From assembly GCA_039975855.1 (NCBI GenBank), contig JBDWGH010000004.1:557510-621509 (forward strand): a DNA stretch of 64,000 nt, given 5' to 3'. The notes beneath the pieces were generated by a model. That model saw nothing but the letters and a program-made list of their open reading frames with translations. It was not told the origin of the DNA and ran no database searches. The stretch comes from Litorimonas sp039975855 (GTDB taxonomy: Bacteria > Pseudomonadota > Alphaproteobacteria > Caulobacterales > Maricaulaceae). A program made the position numbers and the translations under genes. Below are positions 24,085 to 31,271 of the stretch, piece after piece. The first letter of the stretch is position 1. Every line of letters begins with the position of its first letter.

Positions 24085-26505
24085 ATGACTCCACCGCCGT
24101 CCGCCACCGCTGATTATGATACGAGCTACCAGTACGCTCCTGAAGATATCCATGCGATGATGGCCGAAGTCACGGCGCAACAAGGTAACGCATTTTGGCG
24201 AGCTGTTCGCGCAATTCTCATGTGTGCACTAGGCGCAATCGTGCTGATTAGCGTTCTGGCCTATAACCCATTTGATCCCACGGGTGACACAGCAGGTATT
24301 GGTATTGGGCGTCACCCGTTCGGCACCTTTGGCGCGAATATCTCCAACCTCTTGATGCAGACACTTGGCTGGGGCGGACTATTGCTTGGCGGACTAATTT
24401 TCCTTTCCGGCATTCGAAGATTAATGGGCCGCGTTAAACCGCGTAGGCGTGCCATGAAATGGAAACGGCTGGCGATTGGTTTTGGCGCGATCCTGCTCGG
24501 CACGATGACACTCTCCGCGTTCCCTATTCCGCAGAGCTGGCCCATGGCGAGCGGCCTTGGCGGTTGGATTGGCGATATGATGCATTTGACGCCCAAAGGC
24601 TGGCTCGACGCATTTAACGTTCCCCTCTCCGGACTTTGGATAGCCTTACTTTCTTTCGCTGGGACTGCCTATTTGCTCGCGCTTTATCTGGGTGTGGTAA
24701 CGAAAGATCTTTTGGATATTGCCGACGCTGCGACTCTTGTTTGGGCTTATATCCGCGTTTGGGTCGATCGTTTCTCTGCGTGGATCGTGCGCCTATTCCG
24801 CAAAGGGTATCAAGCGCCAATGGATGCTCAAATGACAGCAGAACCCCTCTACCGAGATATTCCCGATACGCCTGCGCCCGCACCTGTCACCTATACTCCC
24901 GAGCTAGCGCCGGTTGCTGTCGTTCAACCTAAGCCGAAAAAGCGCGCGACCAAACGCAAGACACCCAAAAAGCCACCACAGCCAAGTTTCGACTTTTCCG
25001 GCAATGAGGATTACGTCCTCCCTGGGCTTGATCTTTTGAAGGCCCCGCCCCCTCGTTCCACTATCCATGATGAAGGCGCCCTCCGCCGTGCGTCTGAGCA
25101 ACTTCATAAGGTTATGGGTGACTACGGCGTTGACGGCGAAATGGGCCAAGTTAGCCCTGGCCCAGTTGTTACCCTCTTTGAATTTGAACCCGCGCCTGGC
25201 GTGAAATCCCAACGCATCATCAATCTGTCTGACGACATCGCCCGCAACATGAGCGCGCAATCTGCACGTATCGCTGTCGTGCCCGGCCGCAATGCAATGG
25301 GCGTCGAATTACCGAACCGCAAACGCGAGATGGTCTGGTTGCGCGATATGCTCGCCAGCTCAATTTTCCAAAACTCCGAGGCCTCATTGCCACTCATTCT
25401 TGGAGAAGATATTGGCGGCACGCCATTCGTTGCTGATCTTGCAAAGATGCCGCATTTGCTCGTGGCGGGTACAACCGGTTCCGGTAAGTCGGTTGGCGTC
25501 AACGCAATGATTTTATCCCTGATGTACACGCTCACACCTGAGCAGTGTAAGTTCATCATGATCGATCCGAAAATGCTCGAGCTATCCGTCTATGATGGAT
25601 GTCCGCATCTTCTGGCCCCCGTCGTTACGGAACCGAAGAAAGCTGTCGTTGCTTTGAAATGGACCGTGCGAGAAATGGAAGACCGCTATCGCAAAATGGC
25701 CAAAATGAACGTCCGCAACATGGCGGGCTTCAACGAGAAAGTCGCGGAACATAAGGCCAGCGGCGAAGTTATGACCAAGACAATCATGACAGGCTATAAT
25801 AAGGAAACCGGCGAGCCCGAATATGAGACAGAAGAACTTGAATTCGAGCCGATGCCATATATCGTCGTGATTATCGACGAAATGGCTGACCTGATGATGG
25901 TCGCCAAAAAGGATATTGAAGGCTCCGTCCAGCGTCTTGCACAAATGGCGCGAGCTGCGGGTATTCACGTGATCATGGCAACTCAGCGTCCGTCGACTGA
26001 TGTTATTACCGGCACAATCAAAGCTAACTTCCCGGCCCGTATTTGTTTCCGCGTTGGCTCCAAAATCGACAGCCGCGTTATCCTCGGCGAGCAAGGCGGC
26101 GAAGCCCTGCTCGGCAATGGCGATATGCTCTTTGCCGGTACGGGACGTCCACGCCGCCTCCACGGTCCATTCGTCAGTGACGGCGAGGTCGAACGCATCG
26201 CGGCCTTTATGAAAGCCCAAGGCGCGCCAAGCTATCTCGAAGATATCACAACAGAACGCGAAGAAGCGCCAAGCGATCCCAAACTTGCAGGCGGCGGTAG
26301 CGAGGGCGGTTCGCTCTTTGACCAAGCCGTGGCGATTGTCGCGCGGGACCGGAAAGCCTCGACCAGCTATATCCAACGCAAACTGTCTATTGGCTATAAC
26401 CGCGCCGCAGATTTGATTGAGCGCATGGAGGGCGAAGGCATGATCAGCGCCGCGGGGTCAGGCGGCAAACGCGAAATTTTCCTGCCAGAGGAAGAAGCGT
26501 TTTAA
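24085..26505 (+). CDS. ftsK: FtsK/SpoIIIE DNA translocase
   Basis: 806 residues. Four or five N-terminal membrane segments (about 40-220), a Pro/Lys-rich linker, then the motor: alpha domain with DYGVDGEMGQVSPGPVVTLFEFEPAPGVK, Walker A GTTGSGKSVG near residue 463, Walker B IVVIIDEMADLMMV near 593. The C-terminal gamma winged helix (SYIQRKLSIGYNRAADLIERMEGEGMIS) recognises KOPS-type polar DNA sequences. It pumps chromosome termini through the closing septum. The stop interlocks with the convergent lipoprotein gene (26502-26505). Confidence 0.97.
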   Translation: MTPPPSATADYDTSYQYAPEDIHAMMAEVTAQQGNAFWRAVRAILMCALGAIVLISVLAYNPFDPTGDTAGIGIGRHPFGTFGANISNLLMQTLGWGGLLLGGLIFLSGIRRLMGRVKPRRRAMKWKRLAIGFGAILLGTMTLSAFPIPQSWPMASGLGGWIGDMMHLTPKGWLDAFNVPLSGLWIALLSFAGTAYLLALYLGVVTKDLLDIADAATLVWAYIRVWVDRFSAWIVRLFRKGYQAPMDAQMTAEPLYRDIPDTPAPAPVTYTPELAPVAVVQPKPKKRATKRKTPKKPPQPSFDFSGNEDYVLPGLDLLKAPPPRSTIHDEGALRRASEQLHKVMGDYGVDGEMGQVSPGPVVTLFEFEPAPGVKSQRIINLSDDIARNMSAQSARIAVVPGRNAMGVELPNRKREMVWLRDMLASSIFQNSEASLPLILGEDIGGTPFVADLAKMPHLLVAGTTGSGKSVGVNAMILSLMYTLTPEQCKFIMIDPKMLELSVYDGCPHLLAPVVTEPKKAVVALKWTVREMEDRYRKMAKMNVRNMAGFNEKVAEHKASGEVMTKTIMTGYNKETGEPEYETEELEFEPMPYIVVIIDEMADLMMVAKKDIEGSVQRLAQMARAAGIHVIMATQRPSTDVITGTIKANFPARICFRVGSKIDSRVILGEQGGEALLGNGDMLFAGTGRPRRLHGPFVSDGEVERIAAFMKAQGAPSYLEDITTEREEAPSDPKLAGGGSEGGSLFDQAVAIVARDRKASTSYIQRKLSIGYNRAADLIERMEGEGMISAAGSGGKREIFLPEEEAF

Positions 26506-27062
26506 GCTGCAGCTTTCTTCCGCTTTCTCCGGACAAGGAAAAACACCAATCCGCCAATTAGCAGCAAGATAATCATCCCTGCGATCTTTGCTATTTTCTT
26601 GAACGCCTCTAATCCCTCACGCATGGGCGAGGTGTCTGATTTGAGGACATTAATGTTCGTCAGAACACAGCAGTTTCCATCAGCACCCAATGCATATTGT
26701 CCCGTCACGGTCATATATCCGCCTTCGGTTTGTATCTCTGTCACCAGACTAATATCGCGGGTTTTTCCTTCACCTACGCTGATGGAAGACGCCGAATTCA
26801 TGCCAACATAATCTCGGCGAATTTCTTTCCCATCCGAAACATTATCCAAAATACCCTGCAAGCTTTTCTGAATATCTGGATCATTGATATCCAGATCAAA
26901 AGCCGCCTCAATACGCGACGTATCCTTTTCTAAAATACGGTCGATATGGGCCATATGGTCTGCTCTGATATCTTCTGGGACGGCCTTTTCGACCATACCC
27001 TCGATCGAACAGGCCGTGAGAACGAACGCGGCGAATAGAACTTGTAAATATCTCATCTTCAT
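26502..27062 (-). CDS. Small lipoprotein with a C-terminal membrane segment, function unknown
   Basis: 186 residues from ATG 27062 (AAGGAAA just upstream; the ATG at 27056 is also possible). The N-terminus has a lipobox (AFVLTAC), the middle is polar with GNCCVLTNINVL, and the C-terminus is a hydrophobic helix GMIILLLIGGLVFFLV ending in a basic tail RRKRKKAAA. That gives two membrane anchors facing opposite sides. I do not recognise the family. A longer frame to 27077 overlaps the upstream peptidase stop. Likely co-transcribed with the M24 peptidase. Confidence 0.7.
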   Translation of the reverse strand: MKMRYLQVLFAAFVLTACSIEGMVEKAVPEDIRADHMAHIDRILEKDTSRIEAAFDLDINDPDIQKSLQGILDNVSDGKEIRRDYVGMNSASSISVGEGKTRDISLVTEIQTEGGYMTVTGQYALGADGNCCVLTNINVLKSDTSPMREGLEAFKKIAKIAGMIILLLIGGLVFFLVRRKRKKAAA

Positions 27063-27073
27063 TTTCCTTAAAT

Positions 27074-28288
27074 TCAAACACCCGCAAACGGATCATCGAC
27101 GCTGTGGCTTGGTTCTGTGAACCAAACGGGACCCTCTTTGCCCATATAGAAATGGTCTTCCAAACGAACGCCAAACTCACCGTATAAACAAATCATCGGC
27201 TCGTTCGAGAAACACATACCAGGTTCCAAAATCGTATCATCGCCCCAATTTAGATAAGGCCATTCGTGAATGTCTAATCCAATCCCATGACCCGTGCGGT
27301 GCGGCAGGCCCGGCGTTTCATATCCCGGACCGAAACCACGCGCTTCCAACTCTGCGCGAGCGGCCAAATCCACATCCCCGCAACGCACACCGATTTGGGC
27401 GGCATCAAAAGCTTTGGCTTGCGCGGCTTTCTCGGCGTCCCAAACCCGGCGGTGTTCATCCGTTGGATTGCCGAAGACATAGCTGCGTGTGATGTCGGAA
27501 ATATAATCATGCAGCTGACAGCCCGTGTCGATCAGAACCATATCTCCAAAGGCCAAAGTCTTTGGATCGCGAACGCCATGCGGGAAGGAACTGTCAGGAC
27601 CAAAGAGAACAATCTTAAAATAGCTGCCATTCGGCGCACCAACTTTGCGGTGGGCGGCATCTAGAAATGCGCCGACCTCTGCCGTGGTTATCCCCTCATG
27701 GAGCATTGATGCCGTTGCCTTGTGCACGGCAAGGGTCATTTCCTTTGCGCGCTTCATCAGGGCTAGTTCCGCCGGAGATTTAATCATTCGGCATGCCGCT
27801 GTTACGGAGGCACCATTGGAAAACCTATACTGCGGGGAGGATTGCGCGAGGCCGTCACTGACAAAAAACGGAGTGGCCTCATCTAGTCCAATTTTTCCGA
27901 CAGGAATACCGGCCCGTCCCAGATGCTCCGCAATTATCCCATAAGGACTCTCATGTTCTTCCCATGTGGCGACTTCGCCCGGCACGGTCATGAATTGCTC
28001 AATCGTGCCTTTTTCAAAGGCAGGCGCAATATAAACCGGGGGCCCTTCTTGGAAGAGCACAGCCCCAACCATCCGTTCTGAACTTTTCCACCGCGTACCG
28101 GTAAAATAGTAGAGCGATGACCCCGCATGTAGATAGAGTGCGCAGAGATATTGTTCTTTCATCAAGCTTTGCGCTTTGTCGATACGCGCTTGAAACTCCT
28201 CCAATGCAATCGGAACGCTACCCGCCGTCATATCAGAAAGCTTGGCCAGCGCTTCGTCCGCTGTGTATCCGCCTACACCTTTTGTCAT
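27074..28288 (-). CDS. M24-family Xaa-Pro aminopeptidase
   Basis: 404 residues. An N-terminal creatinase-type domain (IALEEFQARIDKAQSLMKEQ, LYYFTGTRW) precedes a pita-bread catalytic domain with visible metal ligands: MVLIDTGCQLHDYISDITRSYVFG (two Asp), TGHGIGLDIHEWPYL (His), FSNEPMICLYGEFGVRLEDHF (two Glu). It removes N-terminal residues that precede proline. Cytoplasmic, no signal. Overlap or near contact with the downstream lipoprotein gene suggests one transcript. Confidence 0.92.
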   Translation of the reverse strand: MTKGVGGYTADEALAKLSDMTAGSVPIALEEFQARIDKAQSLMKEQYLCALYLHAGSSLYYFTGTRWKSSERMVGAVLFQEGPPVYIAPAFEKGTIEQFMTVPGEVATWEEHESPYGIIAEHLGRAGIPVGKIGLDEATPFFVSDGLAQSSPQYRFSNGASVTAACRMIKSPAELALMKRAKEMTLAVHKATASMLHEGITTAEVGAFLDAAHRKVGAPNGSYFKIVLFGPDSSFPHGVRDPKTLAFGDMVLIDTGCQLHDYISDITRSYVFGNPTDEHRRVWDAEKAAQAKAFDAAQIGVRCGDVDLAARAELEARGFGPGYETPGLPHRTGHGIGLDIHEWPYLNWGDDTILEPGMCFSNEPMICLYGEFGVRLEDHFYMGKEGPVWFTEPSHSVDDPFAGV

Positions 28289-28356
28289 CCCATCGTCCTT
28301 TATGATTCAATCTGTAATAACACAGGCTTATGTTCGCTCCTATGCGTATGTAGTTT

Positions 28357-28626
28357 ATGACCGCGAAAGATATAGACAGACGTTTCCCCAATGATTTTAT
28401 TCCCGCCAAACCGCGCAGGGACATTGGAAAGCTGACAACGTCAGAAATTGTCGCAATGGCGTGGGATGATGAAACCAGCTTTGATAATATCCTTGCGCAA
28501 TCAGGCCTAACGGAGCCCGAGGTCATCAAAATCATGCGGGGTCATATGAAACCCAGCAGCTTTCGGATGTGGCGTAAACGGGTCAGCGGGCGCGCAACTA
28601 AGCACGCAAAATCATCCACTTTATAA
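28357..28626 (+). CDS. DUF2805 / TIGR03643 family protein
   Basis: 89 residues. The conserved core reads LTTSEIVAMAWDDETSFDNI, then GLTEPEVIKIMRGHMKPSSFRMWRKRVSGRATKH, which I recognise as the TIGR03643/DUF2805 family. The function is unknown; the pattern of a helix-turn-helix-like unit with a basic end suggests nucleic-acid binding, an inference. Divergent from the M24 peptidase. Confidence 0.85.
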   Translation: MTAKDIDRRFPNDFIPAKPRRDIGKLTTSEIVAMAWDDETSFDNILAQSGLTEPEVIKIMRGHMKPSSFRMWRKRVSGRATKHAKSSTL

Positions 28627-28674
28627 ATCTCTGATTTTGAGTTAAGGCAGACTCCAAAAATACGGAGCGCAATT

Positions 28675-28986
28675 ATGTCTAAACTCATCATCATTTATTC
28701 CCTTAAAGCTGGCGTCACGAAATCAGATTTCGAGACTTGGGTGAGAGAGATTGATCAGCCTGCAATGCGTGGTCTCGCGCGTGTGAAGAGTTTTAACACC
28801 TATGCCGCCCAAAGCCTCTTAATGGGTGAAGGCGAACCAAGTGTTGATTATGTCGAAATATTCGACATCCCGGATTTAGCTGGATTCACGTCAGAAGATA
28901 TGCCTGGAGAAACGGTTCAATCCATCATGGGGCAATTCATGGGATTTGCGGACGCCCCCCAGTTCATTATTTGTGAGGATGTTTAG
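28675..28986 (+). CDS. REDY-like (HapK-type) dimeric alpha-beta barrel protein
   Basis: 103 residues: IIYSLKAGVTKSDFETWVREIDQPAMRGLARVKSFNTY, then VDYVEIFDIPDLAGF and FADAPQFIICEDV. This layout matches the REDY-like/HapK ferredoxin-fold family found near small-molecule biosynthesis or breakdown genes. Activity is unknown. GGAG precedes the ATG. The next gene is convergent after 38 bases. Confidence 0.75.
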   Translation: MSKLIIIYSLKAGVTKSDFETWVREIDQPAMRGLARVKSFNTYAAQSLLMGEGEPSVDYVEIFDIPDLAGFTSEDMPGETVQSIMGQFMGFADAPQFIICEDV

Positions 28987-29024
28987 CGGGCCTGCCTAGC
29001 AGCTCATTTGATAAAGGCACTTAT

Positions 29025-29990
29025 CTAACGCCCTAGGCAAAATACCTCACCCTCCGCTGCGACTCCAAACCCCTTGGATCGAACAGTTTTATATGCGTCG
29101 CTATTTGGGTCATGAACCGGATTGGAATGGTTCAGGTGAATGAAGTGAATTTTCGCGCGCTCCTCATCCGGCATGTGGGAGAGTTTTTCCATTGTTGTTG
29201 AGATGGTAGGATGCGGGATCAAGCTCATATCGCGCCCTGGTAATTCCGCACCGCTAAAAAACGTTGCGTCCAAGTAAAGTCTGTCATTTTCCAGAACTAG
29301 AGTTTCGAGCGATCCCCCTTGCAGTTCCCAAGCAGTCCAACTGTCGATATCGGGAAGATAAATCGCACTGCCCTCCGGCCCAACTATACGGTAACCCACT
29401 GTTTCGGTATATTCGCTGCGATGCGGAACTTGGAAAGGCGTGACCCGCAAATTCGCGGAGAGTTGAATGCCATCACCATCAGATAGCGTTTGAATATTGA
29501 TATTCTTCAGCGCAACAAGCTGGTCCCATGGGCCATTTCCTCTCAGGAACTCCGCCATTTTTGGCATCGCATAAACCGGAATAGAATTCCCGCCCATCGC
29601 CTCTCGGCCTAGATGAGCGAGGCCGAGATAATGCCCCATATGACCATGTGTTAGAAACACACCGTCCAGCGCGAACCCGCGTCCATCATCTAATTGATCA
29701 AGATCATAGGCTTGTTGGCGGATGTCTGGTGATGCGTCAAAAAGGTATCGCTTTTGTGTCGTCTTATTGATGAGACCAAGCGAGGATGCCAGTTTGGCTT
29801 TGGACGGGTCCGTCCACGCAGTATCATCATGTACGGAGATTTGCGGTTTTCCAGCATCCTGAGCGGTGCCAAGAATTGCAAGTGAAATGCTGCACCCAAT
29901 GTCAGAGGATTCTGGTTCAGAAGCGGGCGCTTCGGTGCAGCCGATCAAAATACAAACGCTGGCGACCGCTAATGGGTATGACTTTTTCAT
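29025..29990 (-). CDS. PqqB-like metallo-beta-lactamase-fold lipoprotein
   Basis: 321 residues. Lipoprotein signal (SVCILIGC, Cys18). The mature part follows PqqB-type proteins: LAILGTAQDAGKPQ, LFDASPDIRQQAYDL, FLTHGHMGHYLGLAHLGREAMG, PFQVPHRSEYTETVGYRI, FIHLNHSNP near the end. The canonical HxHxDH motif reads HGHMGH, so the metal-binding Asp is Gly. No other PQQ gene is near, and the protein is exported, so a PQQ role is unlikely. Substrate unknown. Confidence 0.8.
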   Translation of the reverse strand: MKKSYPLAVASVCILIGCTEAPASEPESSDIGCSISLAILGTAQDAGKPQISVHDDTAWTDPSKAKLASSLGLINKTTQKRYLFDASPDIRQQAYDLDQLDDGRGFALDGVFLTHGHMGHYLGLAHLGREAMGGNSIPVYAMPKMAEFLRGNGPWDQLVALKNINIQTLSDGDGIQLSANLRVTPFQVPHRSEYTETVGYRIVGPEGSAIYLPDIDSWTAWELQGGSLETLVLENDRLYLDATFFSGAELPGRDMSLIPHPTISTTMEKLSHMPDEERAKIHFIHLNHSNPVHDPNSDAYKTVRSKGFGVAAEGEVFCLGR

Positions 29991-30027
29991 ATGGTACCGA
30001 ACCTATCAAAGGATGGGATACCCATCT

Positions 30028-30510
30028 TTAATGGTGATGACCACCCACGCCGTGCGCGTGGCCGTGGTCCAGTTCTTCGGCCGTTGCATCGCGGCTCTCT
30101 GTAATTTCCACGTCGAAATTTAGGTTCACCCCAGCCAGCGGATGATTGCCGTCGATAAAGACTTCCTCGCCGAGAACATTTATGACGCGAAACATGGGTG
30201 AGCCAGGCTCGCCGTTGATTTTGAATTGCAGCCCGGGTTTCACATCCGTGCCCGGCGGAAATTGTCCGAGTTTCACATTCATTTTTAAAGCTGGGTTCAC
30301 CTCACCATAGCCATCTTTGGCAGGCAGAGAGACGGACCTTTTATCGCCAATAGATAGAGCCTGCATTTCCTTATCCAAAGCAGGCAAAATCTGTCCACTC
30401 CCCACGAGATACAGCATCGGGTCACGCCCTTCGGAGGTGTCCAACACCTCACCCGCATCGTTCTTTAGGGTGTAGTGAAATCCGATGACTTTAGGAGGAA
30501 TGCCAGTCAT
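30028..30510 (-). CDS. FKBP-type (SlyD-like) peptidyl-prolyl isomerase
   Basis: 160 residues from ATG 30510 (AGGA six bases upstream); a longer frame to 30573 enters the palindromic repeat and is rejected. FKBP core FHYTLKNDAGEVLDTSEGRDPMLYLVGSGQILPALDKEM, with an insert-in-flap domain (GYGEVNPAL...NGEPGSPMFRVINV) and DGNHPLAGVNLNFDVEI. A His-rich tail (HGHAHGVGGHHH) resembles the nickel-binding end of SlyD. Predicted cytoplasmic folding helper, possibly with a metal-supply role. Confidence 0.9.
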   Translation of the reverse strand: MTGIPPKVIGFHYTLKNDAGEVLDTSEGRDPMLYLVGSGQILPALDKEMQALSIGDKRSVSLPAKDGYGEVNPALKMNVKLGQFPPGTDVKPGLQFKINGEPGSPMFRVINVLGEEVFIDGNHPLAGVNLNFDVEITESRDATAEELDHGHAHGVGGHHH

Positions 30511-30540
30511 GAGTTGTCCTTTTGAATTCTGGATATTTAT

Positions 30541-30618
30541 CTCGTCATCACAAGACTTGTTCTCGTGATCCAAGGGTAGCTAAAGATGGATTGCAAGAAC
30601 AAGTCTTGCAATGACGGG
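30541..30618. repeat. REP/BIME-like pair of inverted palindromic units
   Basis: Two 31-base units, 30541-30571 and 30588-30618, are inverted copies that agree at 25 of 31 positions, sharing AGAACAAGTCTTG. Each is itself a stem-loop: TTGCAAGA/TCTTGCAA (30591-30611) is perfect, and TCACAAGA/TCTCGTGA in the other has one mismatch. Some differences change together within a stem, suggesting the structure is conserved. It sits between slyD-like and an orphan gene, as intergenic REP elements do. I found no further copy by eye. Confidence 0.65.
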
Positions 30619-30708
30619 AGTCAGAAAAAAATTGCGCTCATTTGAATTCGAAACTAGTGGAATGCTTACCATATCAATTCATCTATCGCGAATTTCGTCG
30701 CATATTAT

Positions 30709-31215
30709 ATGACTAATGAAGAATGGGCTGCATCAACAAGCGCCCCAACGATGCTTGAAGCATTACGAGCTCAAAACCCTGACTATTTCCAAACTTTGAC
30801 ACCAATACTCCACAGGTATTTCATAGCTTGTAGTTGGAGAATCAAACACCTCATTCCTCAAAAGGGGCTACGAAATGGTTTGCAGGGAACAGAAAAGTGG
30901 GCCGACGGATTAATCACCGATCAAGAACTCTACGATTTAGACTGGCACGCGGAGGCTGATTGCTTTGCGTTCGATTACGCAGACACAAAAGAGGACATAA
31001 GGGAAATCGAGAAGCTGATCGCCTCCATAGACCAGCTAAGAACGATGAAATTTGAGGACGCGGCTGCCATGCTGAGAGAAGCGGCATATTTCGCGGAGGG
31101 CACTCTTATCTATCCAAAAATGAAACGCCGCCCTTATTTCAAGCGGCTGTTTATCTCACAATTCCTATGTCCTGATCTACTTCGCAAACATATTCACGCT
31201 CCGTTCCCCCAATAA
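30709..31215 (+). CDS. Uncharacterised protein resembling planctomycete-type paralogue family
   Basis: 168 residues, no signal peptide or membrane segment. The N-terminus MTNEEWAASTSAPTMLEAL, then RYFIACSWRIKHLIPQKGL and EKWADGLITDQEL, resembles the opening of a large planctomycete family (MTEAEW...PMLEFL, CCRRIWHLL, ERYADGL). The C-terminal part is unrelated to anything I know. No strong ribosome site precedes the ATG. It lies beside a palindromic repeat and its codon use looks more AT-rich than its neighbours, which hints at transfer. Function unknown. Confidence 0.6.
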   Translation: MTNEEWAASTSAPTMLEALRAQNPDYFQTLTPILHRYFIACSWRIKHLIPQKGLRNGLQGTEKWADGLITDQELYDLDWHAEADCFAFDYADTKEDIREIEKLIASIDQLRTMKFEDAAAMLREAAYFAEGTLIYPKMKRRPYFKRLFISQFLCPDLLRKHIHAPFPQ

Positions 31216-31217
31216 AA

Positions 31218-31250
31218 AAACCCGGCTCTCTCGAACCGGGTTTCTTTATT
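31218..31250. terminator. Bidirectional intrinsic terminator between the orphan gene and pnp
   Basis: AAACCCGG (31218-31225) and CCGGGTTT (31236-31243) form the stem; A-run upstream and TTTCTTTATT downstream give T-runs on both strands. A second perfect hairpin CTAATCGC-GTCA-GCGATTAG (31256-31275) contains the pnp stop codon. Confidence 0.88.
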
Positions 31251-31271
31251 CTTAGCTAATCGCGTCAGCGA

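Noticed and set aside
25582..26376. A 264-codon minus-strand frame opposite ftsK
   Set aside because: It lies wholly inside ftsK, has His/Asp/Phe-rich composition expected from antisense of the motor domain, and has no ribosome site or family features.
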